Assembly: GCA_014874415.1 (NCBI GenBank) | Contig: JACWAI010000033.1 | Span: 1-38,423, forward strand | Reading direction: 5' to 3' | DNA from: Nitrososphaerales archaeon | Lineage (GTDB): Archaea > Thermoproteota > Nitrososphaeria > Nitrososphaerales > Gagatemarchaeaceae | Length of the DNA stretch: 38,423 bases | In this document: piece by piece, positions 15,003 to 22,184 of the stretch | Position numbering within the stretch: position 1 is the stretch's first letter | Layout: each line of letters starts with the position of its first letter | Program-made: the position numbers and the translations under genes | Notes under the pieces: model-generated | What the model saw: the letters and a program-made list of their open reading frames with translations, nothing else | Database searches by the model: none | Told to the model about the DNA's origin: nothing

Positions 15003-15575
15003 TCATATCAGATGACGTTCACCTTGGTTGAAGTAGACCATCTTCTCCTTATTCTGGGGGTTAGGGTCTGTTAGGATGTAATACTCTCTCAGTGTAGGTC
15101 TTACAAAGATGACGATTAGTCCGGCCCCAAGATATCGCACCAAGTTCATTCGATCCCAGTCAAGCCGCCACCCTTCTCCTTTCCTGTTCCATTCCCTACC
15201 AATAATCCTCCGCGAGACTGGTCCCTTGCGGAGGCGTTTCACCCGGGCAGTCGTAATCTCAACCATGTACACACGACCATCGCGCTTGGCCAGGTAATCG
15301 AAAGGGAATTCCCATGACATTCTTTGTATATCGAGAAACCCATTCTCGGAGAGAATCTTCTGTCCGAGTGTCTCGGCTCGTCCTCGAATTTCCTGCGTGA
15401 CTCGCTCGATGCCATTCCACACTTCTCTGAGTTTTTGCTTGTATTCTTTCTGATGTTTTAGCATTGCATCCCTATGTCTCCAGTAATAGTCTCTTCGACG
15501 GGCTTTCTCGTTTTTCCATTTGTTTGGATCTGCTTTGATACGTTCCCATTGGGCGTGATAATCTCGCGTTGACAA
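15003..15575 (-). CDS. Putative PD-(D/E)XK-like nuclease
   Basis: A 190-residue protein. The N-terminal 60 residues are very basic and helical (YYWRHRDAMLKHQKEYKQKL). They resemble the linker of the HNH proteins at 3490-4606 (QYWLHRDEEIRKVREWQ). The C-terminal half has a restriction-fold pattern: a helix (AETLGQKILSENGF), then strand FPFDYLA (D), turn KRDGR, strand VYMVEITTARVK. This reads as D...E-x-T in place of the usual D...E-x-K, with Lys/Arg slightly later. It starts with TTG at 15575. Codons are markedly more A/T-rich than in polX and the ligase, so it appears inserted between them. The nuclease role is inference from fold pattern only. Confidence 0.5.
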   Translation of the reverse strand: MSTRDYHAQWERIKADPNKWKNEKARRRDYYWRHRDAMLKHQKEYKQKLREVWNGIERVTQEIRGRAETLGQKILSENGFLDIQRMSWEFPFDYLAKRDGRVYMVEITTARVKRLRKGPVSRRIIGREWNRKGEGWRLDWDRMNLVRYLGAGLIVIFVRPTLREYYILTDPNPQNKEKMVYFNQGERHLI

Positions 15576-15620
15576 GCTACCTGAACAACGCCTTACGATG
15601 TTGGCTTGTCAGTATTTATG
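15570..15620 (-). promoter_or_regulatory. Inverted repeat and TATA-like box at the nuclease-like gene
   Basis: TGACAAGC (15570-15577) and GCTTGTCA (15604-15611) form a perfect 8-base inverted repeat spaced by 26 bases. It brackets the start region, next to a TATA-like CATAAATAC (about 15611-15619, minus strand) just past the ligase stop. It could be an operator for self-control of the gene or a scar of insertion. Confidence 0.4.
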
Positions 15621-16449
15621 TTAGTTGCGACAAAGTACATTCGTCGGGGGTCTTGTCGTGCCTTATCCTGAGGACGAAGGGGGCCCTGAGCTTCCTGTCT
15701 CTCGTGACCTCCTGAAATCTGACTTCGATCACCGAGCCCTTCTTGATCTTGCGCGGGTCGACACTCTCTACGGTCGATCCCACGTTCCCCAGCTCAACCA
15801 CCTGGCCGTTGTCATCGTAGACAGCCACAGACCACGACCTCGCGAGCCCTGTCTTTCTCATCTCTGTCGTCTCGACGAACCCCGTGACGAAGACGTCGAT
15901 GGTGTCGAACTTCTTCAGCTTGAGCCATGAGTTCGGCTGCCCATAGCTCGAAAGGGGGTTCTTGACGACGACCCCTTCCCGTCCCGCCCTGACCTCATCG
16001 TCCCTGAGCTCGTTGATCTTGTCCACCGATCGGGCAAGAGTGCAAGGAACCTCTAGCCCCGTCCCCTTGAGAATCTCCCGAAGTATCTTCTTCCGCTCTG
16101 TGAGCGGTTTGGGCCTGACGTCGCGGTCGTCCACCTGCAGCACGTCGAACAGGAAGAGCCCCTTCGCCTCCTTTGCAACGTACTCCCCATCCAAGATCAT
16201 CCTGTTGGGAGCGTGAAGGAACTCGGGCACCCTGGAGAAGACCTGTGGGGTGCTTTTCGGGGTGTAGATTCCGCCGTGCTTGCTTGAGAGGACCAGCTTG
16301 TCTCCGCTCTTGAAGAGGAAGACCCTGATGCCGTCGTACTTCGCTTCGACCAAGCTCGGGAGCGGGTTCTTGCTCAGCCAGGTGCCGAGCTCGAGCTTGA
16401 CCGCCTTGGAGTAGTTCTCCTGGACATACGTCGGGAGCTCTTCGCTCAT
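15616..16449 (-). CDS. Minimal ATP-dependent DNA ligase (LigD/LigC type)
   Basis: A 277-residue ligase made of only nucleotidyltransferase and OB domains, the form used in prokaryotic end joining. Motif I is EAKYDGIRV with K37 as the AMP-accepting Lys. Motif III is ILDGEYV (D87, E89), followed by FDVLQVDDRD. Motif IV is EGVVVKNP (E158, K163), motif V SWLKLKK, and the OB fold ends in IEVRFQEVTRDRKLRAPFVL. It lacks the N-terminal domain of the replicative archaeal Lig1 (about 550-600 residues), so it is not the replicative enzyme. ATG at 16449 is five bases past the stop of the Ku-like gene; an in-frame extension to 16656 is antisense-like and rejected. Confidence 0.92.
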   Translation of the reverse strand: MSEELPTYVQENYSKAVKLELGTWLSKNPLPSLVEAKYDGIRVFLFKSGDKLVLSSKHGGIYTPKSTPQVFSRVPEFLHAPNRMILDGEYVAKEAKGLFLFDVLQVDDRDVRPKPLTERKKILREILKGTGLEVPCTLARSVDKINELRDDEVRAGREGVVVKNPLSSYGQPNSWLKLKKFDTIDVFVTGFVETTEMRKTGLARSWSVAVYDDNGQVVELGNVGSTVESVDPRKIKKGSVIEVRFQEVTRDRKLRAPFVLRIRHDKTPDECTLSQLT

Positions 16450-16454
16450 CCTAC

Positions 16455-17300
16455 TTACTTCGAGAGCACTACCTTCGGCTTCTTCCTGGCCACAGGGACG
16501 GCGGGGAGCCTCGACGACCCCTTCTCCTCGACCAGGGCCCAGGCGTCGTCGAGCTTGAGGATCCCTTCGCTCAGCCCCATCAGCAGCCAAAGGCGGCCGT
16601 CCTTCCTCTCGTAGGGGTAAATCACACTCGTGTAGAAGTTGTAACCTCTTCCCCACGAGAAGAAGGCCACGAGCGCCATATTCTTCTCGATGAGGTATCT
16701 CGCCAGCTGCGTCACCCGTGAGTTGGTCTCCGCGACCTTCTTGTCGGTGTCAGGTGCGAGCTGGTAGACCTCTTTGAACTTGTATTCCGAGACCCTTTCG
16801 ATGGGCACGAACCCGTCCGGGTCCACCTCGACCTTGGTCGTCCGCTCGAAGGGCTCCACCTCCTCTCCTTCCTGCCTGTCGACCGTCTGGTCCAGCGGCA
16901 CCTCTATCCACTTCCCGGTGAACTCCAGCTCGTACTTCAGGAAGTACCTCTTCTCCGTCCTGACCGTCACGGGGAAATCGCCCTTGTACCTCACGAACTT
17001 CTTCGCCTCCTCCGGGGTGACCTCCTGGACGTCCAGCCTCTCCCCGTTGGGTCCCTCCTTGTAGCGGTAGATCCTCGGCACCTCCCTGCTCACTACCTCC
17101 TTCCCGCTCTTCTTGTCGAGCTTCACCACTTTGACCGGCTGGAGGTCACCATGCGCCTTCGCGGCACGCAGGTGGTACTCCACCGCCCCTAGCCCGAGCG
17201 TGGGTATGTTCAGGCTCAGCACGCCACGCCATGAGGCGCGCGATACGGCTGCGCTTTCCGCCTGCTTCTCAACTTCAGCGAAGATGTCCTTCTTCGGCAT
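16455..17300 (-). CDS. Ku-like DNA end-binding protein (divergent)
   Basis: A 281-residue protein whose length and block order match prokaryotic Ku. The N-terminal RASWRGVLSLNIPTLGLG corresponds to the Ku opening (A-x-W-x-G-x-x-S-F-G). A YRYKEGPNGERLDVQEVTPE block corresponds to the Ku YEY...VVLTDEDL region. FVPIERVSEYKFKEVYQLAP and MALVAFFSWGRGYNFYTSVI then correspond to the I-D-P-I-Y-F and repeated beta-barrel strands. There is an extra acidic/charged loop (DRQEGEEVEPFERT) in the middle. The ATG at 17300 sits behind a perfect AAGGAGG site. The ligase follows five bases later, the classic Ku-ligase pairing. Similarity is low, so the call is partly contextual. Confidence 0.65.
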   Translation of the reverse strand: MPKKDIFAEVEKQAESAAVSRASWRGVLSLNIPTLGLGAVEYHLRAAKAHGDLQPVKVVKLDKKSGKEVVSREVPRIYRYKEGPNGERLDVQEVTPEEAKKFVRYKGDFPVTVRTEKRYFLKYELEFTGKWIEVPLDQTVDRQEGEEVEPFERTTKVEVDPDGFVPIERVSEYKFKEVYQLAPDTDKKVAETNSRVTQLARYLIEKNMALVAFFSWGRGYNFYTSVIYPYERKDGRLWLLMGLSEGILKLDDAWALVEEKGSSRLPAVPVARKKPKVVLSK

Positions 17301-17391
17301 CCTGCCTCCTTAGAGCTCTCCCGAGATAATTAACATTGCTGAAGCTGAACTCGGCGAGAACGCTTTTCCGCGGGTCCGGGACGGTTTCCCC

Positions 17392-18101
17392 GTGAAGCAT
17401 TTCGTCGGGGTATCAGGTTTCAGTTACGCCGCCTGGAAGGGGAAGTTCTACCCAGCGAGGCCAAGAGCGAGCAGTTCCTCCGGCTCTATGCGGAGCGCCT
17501 TGGAAGCGTCGAGATCAACAGCTCGTTCTACTCGGCACCGAGCGCCGCGATGGTGAAGAGCTGGGCGGCCAAGACTCCGGAGGGGTTCAGGTTCGCCTTC
17601 AAATCCCCCCGCCTTATCACCCACATATCCAAGCTCGGCGAAGGGTCGTACGAACCAGCCAAGAAACTCTCGAGGACAATCGACTCACTGGGGCCCCGGC
17701 GCGGCCCCGTCCTGTTCCAGCTCCCGCCTTTCTTGCGGTTCGATCGCGAGGCGCTCGATGGATTCCTGTCCCACACCTCAGACGTTGAGCCGAAGGTGTT
17801 CGAGTTCAGGCACGAGTCCTGGCTGAACGACGCCACCTATGACCTTCTCGAAGAGCACGGCGCAGGGTTCTGCATCGCCGACACCGAAGACATGGAGCCG
17901 GTGTTCAAGGTCACTGGAGGGTTGGCCTACTTTAGGCTGAGAAAGGACTCCTACGACAGGAGCGCCATCGACACCTGGTCGGACAAGATAGTGAAGTCGA
18001 CTGCGGGCGCGAAAGAATGTTACGTCTACCTTCGGCACGACGAGGCCGGGGAGAACGCCCTGCTCGCTGAAAAGCTGGCGGAAGCGCTGAGGGCGCGCTG
18101 A
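17392..18101 (+). pseudogene. DUF72 family gene with frameshift
   Basis: DUF72 proteins are TIM-barrel proteins of unsettled function. The natural N terminus is readable from GTG 17392 (VGVSGFSYAAWKGKFYP). After about base 17452 the frame must shift to read SEAKSEQFLRLYAERLGSVE and INSSFYSAP. It then continues without break through TPEGFRFAFKSPRLITH, GPVLFQLPPFLRFD, FEFRHESWL and AYFRLRKDSYDR to the stop at 18099-18101. One base missing near 17451-17454 explains it. An open frame from ATG 17550 alone would lack the first strands of the barrel. Either a recent null mutation or a sequencing error is possible. Confidence 0.8.
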
Positions 18102-18105
18102 CAGC

Positions 18106-19359
18106 TCAGACGGTGTTCGCATCTCTGGGAAGCGATTTCCCCAATCTGGAAAATAGGACGACCGCCGGCACCGCCGGAATGATCATGCAACCCCAGGCAA
18201 GAAGCGTGTTGCTCGTTACCGACAGTGCGAATCCGCCGAGCGCCGGGGCGAAGACCCACCCCGCTCCGGCGAACAACCCGAAGGCGCCGTTGTAGGAGCC
18301 TATCTCGGTGGGCGGTGCAAGATTGGACGGCATGGTCATCATCGGTATCGCACCGAAGTTCTCTCCCAGAGTCAGAACCACAATCGCCCCCATGACGAAA
18401 CCGATCTCGACCATGCCGCCGCCGGTACCTCCAAGGCCAATCGCGCCCAGCATGATGAATGACGTCGCGTAAAGAAGAATCGCAAGGTTGGCGGCAGACG
18501 TGTGCAGGTGTCCAGTCGCCCACTTTGTAACCTGGTTCTGTCCCAGGACGACCACGAGGCCGTTGAGCGACAGGGCCACTCCAACGACGAACGTGGGAAG
18601 GACCAGCACTGCGCCGAGGTACAGAGGCAGTGTGTTGGCCCACTGGCCGGTCGACAGGCTTGCCAGAAAGAACGCCAGACTGAACACGAGGAAGCGTCTG
18701 TCATTGATCAGTATCCTGAAGCTTTCGCGGACTGAGGACGGGCCCTGGGGCGCCGTAGGGCTTGATGCCGTACCATGCTGGGCCATGGCAATGTCGTAGG
18801 GAGAGGGGGAGAGCACCAACGACAGCAGGATCGCAGAACTGCCCATCAGAAGGGCGGCGAGGAAACCCGCTGCAGAGAACCCGATCACGTAGATCAGCGC
18901 GCCCCCCATCGCGACTCCAATGGTGTAGCCTGCGTTGAATCCTATCCTCTGCCAGCTGTAGGCAGCGCTCCTCTCGGACAGGGTCGTCAGGTCCGCCGTG
19001 TAGGCAGAGAGCGCAGGCTGGGCAAGGGCACCCCCGGCAACGTTTGCCATCGCAGCGGCGGCTATTATGCCCGGGACGAACACAAACATCATCGACGTGG
19101 CGACGAGGGCCACGCTGATCGCCTCGATTCCCAGCGTAACCAGGAAGAGGCTCCGCCTCCCCACCCTGTCGCTTACCATGCCCCCGAAGGGGGAAATCAG
19201 TAGCGGGACGACTCCGACCAAGATCAGGAGCAGGCCGATGCTAAGGTAGCCGATGCCCAGGACCTCGCTCAGAAAGAGCGTAATGAAAGGATAGAGCATA
19301 GACACCCCCAGTGCCCTGACGACCGCCCCGAAACCGAGGAACCTGATGTTCCTATTCAA
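18106..19359 (-). CDS. MFS transporter (12 helices)
   Basis: A 417-residue major facilitator of the DHA1 type. The A motif between helices 2 and 3 is GGMVSDRVGRRSLFLVT, helix 1 is preceded by a short basic start (MNRNIRFLGFGAVVRALG), and 12 hydrophobic segments are visible. A central loop (about 195-215, SPSPYDIAMAQHGTASS) divides the halves. It starts with TTG at 19359, with a clear TATA-like box 29 bases upstream, so it is probably leaderless. It converges on the DUF72 gene with a four-base gap. The substrate is unknown. Confidence 0.88.
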   Translation of the reverse strand: MNRNIRFLGFGAVVRALGVSMLYPFITLFLSEVLGIGYLSIGLLLILVGVVPLLISPFGGMVSDRVGRRSLFLVTLGIEAISVALVATSMMFVFVPGIIAAAAMANVAGGALAQPALSAYTADLTTLSERSAAYSWQRIGFNAGYTIGVAMGGALIYVIGFSAAGFLAALLMGSSAILLSLVLSPSPYDIAMAQHGTASSPTAPQGPSSVRESFRILINDRRFLVFSLAFFLASLSTGQWANTLPLYLGAVLVLPTFVVGVALSLNGLVVVLGQNQVTKWATGHLHTSAANLAILLYATSFIMLGAIGLGGTGGGMVEIGFVMGAIVVLTLGENFGAIPMMTMPSNLAPPTEIGSYNGAFGLFAGAGWVFAPALGGFALSVTSNTLLAWGCMIIPAVPAVVLFSRLGKSLPRDANTV

Positions 19360-19382
19360 CCTAGGCGACGGCGGAACTTTTT

Positions 19383-19395
19383 CATATTATAAATC
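19383..19395 (-). promoter_or_regulatory. TATA-like box of the 19359 MFS gene
   Basis: GATTTATAATATG on the minus strand is centred about 29 bases before the TTG start at 19359. It is one of the best-formed TATA elements in the window and implies a leaderless mRNA. Confidence 0.6.
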
Positions 19396-19433
19396 AGGCT
19401 CACGAGAAGCGATGCCTTTCTCACAGAGCTGCG

Positions 19434-20159
19434 TCAGGCCTTGACCCCGACGTACAACCCTCTTCCCGGGGCCAAGGACTTCTTGAGGTACCTGGCCCGC
19501 AGGCCCGCTTGCCTCATCAGTCTCAGGAACTCGTCCCTTTCGAAGAGAGCCAGGACCATGCGGTCTCTGTACGTGCTTATCCCCTTTCCCTTCTCCGCGA
19601 CAACAATCCTCTCGTCTATCACGGAGAGTCCGTTCTTCACTCGGCTGTAGTCCACCCTCGTGACCTTCAGGTCGTCGGAACCCCGCGTCAACACGCTGAT
19701 GTATCCGTCCGAAGCCGTCTCTCTTGTCAGCCAAGGCTCGACTATGACTACTCCCCCTTCCTTGAGGTGCTTCGCGAAGTTGCGGAGCGTCCTGGCCAGG
19801 TTCGGGTAAGTCTTCACGAACCCGATGGCGCTGAAAAGGCAGATGACGACGTCGTACTTCCTCCCGAGGTCGAAATCCATCATGTTTCCCTTGACGAATC
19901 GGACGCCTTGGACCTTGCGCCTTGCCTGTTCCAGCATCGCTTCGTTGACATCCAACCCGGTGCATTCGAACCTGCCCCTGAGTTGCATGATGTGCTCCCC
20001 CGTCCCGCAGCCGACGTCAAGGAGTGAACTTCCCGTCGATTCCTTGTACCTTTGGATGAGCTCAGCGATTATCACCCCTTCCTTCCTGTAATCCTTCCAT
20101 GCGTAGAGCAGGTCGTAATATTTCGCCAACTCGTCATACTGGCGGACGCCCTTCGCCAC
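19434..20159 (-). CDS. Class I SAM-dependent methyltransferase
   Basis: A 241-residue methyltransferase. The SAM-binding motif I is SSLLDVGCGTGEHIMQL, an acidic residue ends strand 2 (CTGLDVNEAMLEQAR), FVKGNMMDFDL follows, and motif IV/V is YDVVICLFSAIGFV. The C-terminal part (TRGSDDLKVTRVDY onward) is close in pattern to sugar N-methyltransferases of the TylM1/DesVI type, but small-molecule or protein targets cannot be separated by eye. It starts with GTG at 20159 and is divergent from the membrane-anchored methyltransferase at 20219. It has no operon partner. Confidence 0.88.
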   Translation of the reverse strand: MAKGVRQYDELAKYYDLLYAWKDYRKEGVIIAELIQRYKESTGSSLLDVGCGTGEHIMQLRGRFECTGLDVNEAMLEQARRKVQGVRFVKGNMMDFDLGRKYDVVICLFSAIGFVKTYPNLARTLRNFAKHLKEGGVVIVEPWLTRETASDGYISVLTRGSDDLKVTRVDYSRVKNGLSVIDERIVVAEKGKGISTYRDRMVLALFERDEFLRLMRQAGLRARYLKKSLAPGRGLYVGVKA

Positions 20160-20218
20160 GGCGAAGGTCCCTTCCGGGAGCTAATCGACCTTTCTACAGC
20201 AAGGATAGAGCTTCTGGA

Positions 20219-20779
20219 ATGGAAATCGTTTTCATGCTCTTTCCCGACTCCGATGACCGCTTGGCATCTGCCTGGATCTGGGCGATCATCATATCGGTCC
20301 TGGCCTTCGGAATCTTCATGATTTGGTCGGCGCCCCTGGGGGCCGGCTGGGAGCCCACTTCGCGAAAGAGGGTCAGGAGGATGCTCGAGATGACCGGGGC
20401 TTGCTCTGCCGACATCGTATACGACCTCGGGTCCGGGGACGGGCGGATAGTGGTTGAAGCGGCGAGGACCTTTCACGCCAAGGCGGTGGGGGTGGAAGCA
20501 GACCCCATCCGGGTCCTCATCTCCAGGCTGGCCGTGTCTGTCCTGCATCTGAGGGACCTGGTGCGCATCATATGGGGGAATTTCTTCAACGTCGACCTCA
20601 GGGAGGCAACCATAGTGACGGTCTTCCTGTCGCAGGGGACGAACAGGAGACTGGAGTCGAAACTGCTCGCCGAACTCAGGCCTGGGACTCGCGTGGTCTC
20701 GCACGTCTGGACCTTCGACGGGTGGACGCCCGTTGCGAGGGATGTGGACCAGAACCTTTCCATGTATGTGATCAGATAG
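20219..20779 (+). CDS. Membrane-anchored methyltransferase, FAM173/ATPSCKMT-like
   Basis: A 186-residue protein with one N-terminal membrane helix (about 17-37, WIWAIIISVLAFGIFMIWSA) and then a methyltransferase domain. The SAM motif is ADIVYDLGSGDGRIVVEAAR, followed by AVGVEADPIRVLISRL and FFNVDLREATIVTVFLSQGT. A helix plus DLGSGDGRIV is the layout of the eukaryotic FAM173 lysine methyltransferases and their prokaryotic relatives. The ATG at 20219 keeps the helix near the N terminus; an open frame to 20099 overlaps the divergent gene. The target, perhaps a membrane protein, is not known. Confidence 0.78.
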   Translation: MEIVFMLFPDSDDRLASAWIWAIIISVLAFGIFMIWSAPLGAGWEPTSRKRVRRMLEMTGACSADIVYDLGSGDGRIVVEAARTFHAKAVGVEADPIRVLISRLAVSVLHLRDLVRIIWGNFFNVDLREATIVTVFLSQGTNRRLESKLLAELRPGTRVVSHVWTFDGWTPVARDVDQNLSMYVIR

Positions 20780-20835
20780 CCGTCCCGGCGGGTCCGCACA
20801 AAGGATAAAGGAACTCGACTCATCAAGCGCCCGTT

Positions 20836-22143
20836 TTGGGGACTGAGACCGACGTCGTAGTCATCGGGACCGGGATCATGGGGATGGCGTCGGCGTATCA
20901 TCTGAAGAGGAACAACCCGCAGAAGAGGGTCCTGGTGGTCGACAGGCATGGGGCGCCCGGTCAGGGGAACACCGGAAGGAGCAACGCCATGTTCAGGAAC
21001 ACCTTCTCGTCCAGGGACAACCAGATACTCTCGGACTCTTCGATTGACTTCTACATCCACGTCCAAGACGAGCTTAAGGCTGACGTAGGGCTTCAGAAGA
21101 TCGGCTACCTCTGGCTGATGGACGAGGCCCAACTCAGCAGGAGCGGTCCCTACCTGGAGCGGATGGAGCGCAGCGGGATAGAGACCGTCAGGCACGACAG
21201 GAGGGAGCTGAAGAGGCTTCTTCCGAACCTGGTGACCGAATTCAGTTCGGACGCGGAGGCCGCGCTGATGAACCTCCCTTCAGTCGACGGCGGGATCTTC
21301 GGGCCAAAATGCGGGAGGCTGGACCCGGACAAACTCGTCAGGTTCTATGCCCGCGAGTTCCTGGCGATGGGAGGCCAGCTGATGCTGAACACCGAGGTGA
21401 CCGCGCTGATTGTCGGGCCATCGAAGCGCCTCGGCATCGAAGGGGAGCCCTTCGTATGGCAGGACTCGAAGGTGGAGGGAGTGGCAACGGCCGGCTCCGG
21501 TGAGGTCAGAGCCGAGACCGTCGTCCTGGCAGGCGGAGCCTGGGAGAACGAGCTCCTGGAGCCGATAGGAATGGAGAGCCACGTCAAGGCGAAGAAGAGG
21601 CAGATCTTCAGCATCCAGTCGAAGGGGGAGGGGCTTGACGCGCTCTTCCACGCCAAAGGGTTCAATCCGCTGGGCCTCCTCCCGCTCGTCATCCTGCCGA
21701 AGTCGGGGGTGCACTTCAAGCCCGTCAGCGAAGGCAACTTCTGGGTGGCCTGCGAGGACCAGGTCAACAGGCCCTACATCGACCTCCCGGAGCACGACCT
21801 CGAAAGGTATCAGGCGGAGAGGAAGTACTACGACAGGAGCGTCTACCCGATCCTGACATCCTATTTTCCAGACTTCAAGGGTTCGCCTGTGAGGTCCATG
21901 TGGGCCGGCCTTTATTCGTACAACACGATTGACAGCACCCCTTTCGCCTTCAAGAAAGACGGCCTGGTGGTGGTCGGAGGGGACAGCGGAAGCGGGATAA
22001 TGAAGGGGGACGCCCTGGGGAGGATCGTGGACGCTTTGTACCGTGATGAAGAGGAGGCGACCCTCTTTGGGGATGTGCCCTACCGAACGGCGAAGATAGG
22101 GTTCGAGAAGAGGGACGTCGAAAGGGAAGAGTGGGTCATCTGA
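20836..22143 (+). CDS. FAD-dependent amine/amino-acid oxidoreductase (DAO family)
   Basis: A 435-residue flavoprotein of the D-amino acid oxidase/sarcosine oxidase type. The N-terminal dinucleotide-binding motif is VVVIGTGIMGMASAYHL with the acidic end VLVVDRHGAPGQGNTGRSNA. GLQKIGYLWLM is the conserved strand, VRAETVVLAGGAWENELL is the second FAD contact, and the C terminus has DGLVVVGGDSGSGIMKGDALG. It starts with TTG at 20836. The preceding methyltransferase ends 56 bases upstream on the same strand, so co-transcription is possible. The exact amine or hydroxy-acid substrate cannot be told. Confidence 0.9.
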   Translation: MGTETDVVVIGTGIMGMASAYHLKRNNPQKRVLVVDRHGAPGQGNTGRSNAMFRNTFSSRDNQILSDSSIDFYIHVQDELKADVGLQKIGYLWLMDEAQLSRSGPYLERMERSGIETVRHDRRELKRLLPNLVTEFSSDAEAALMNLPSVDGGIFGPKCGRLDPDKLVRFYAREFLAMGGQLMLNTEVTALIVGPSKRLGIEGEPFVWQDSKVEGVATAGSGEVRAETVVLAGGAWENELLEPIGMESHVKAKKRQIFSIQSKGEGLDALFHAKGFNPLGLLPLVILPKSGVHFKPVSEGNFWVACEDQVNRPYIDLPEHDLERYQAERKYYDRSVYPILTSYFPDFKGSPVRSMWAGLYSYNTIDSTPFAFKKDGLVVVGGDSGSGIMKGDALGRIVDALYRDEEEATLFGDVPYRTAKIGFEKRDVEREEWVI

Positions 22144-22184
22144 CCGTTAGGTTATAGCACGGGCAGCCGACCTCTCGCGTCCGC

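Noticed and set aside
16450-16656. N-terminal extension of the ligase
   Set aside because: It lies inside the Ku-like gene in another frame and reads as a basic shadow sequence; ATG 16449 five bases after the Ku stop is the better start.
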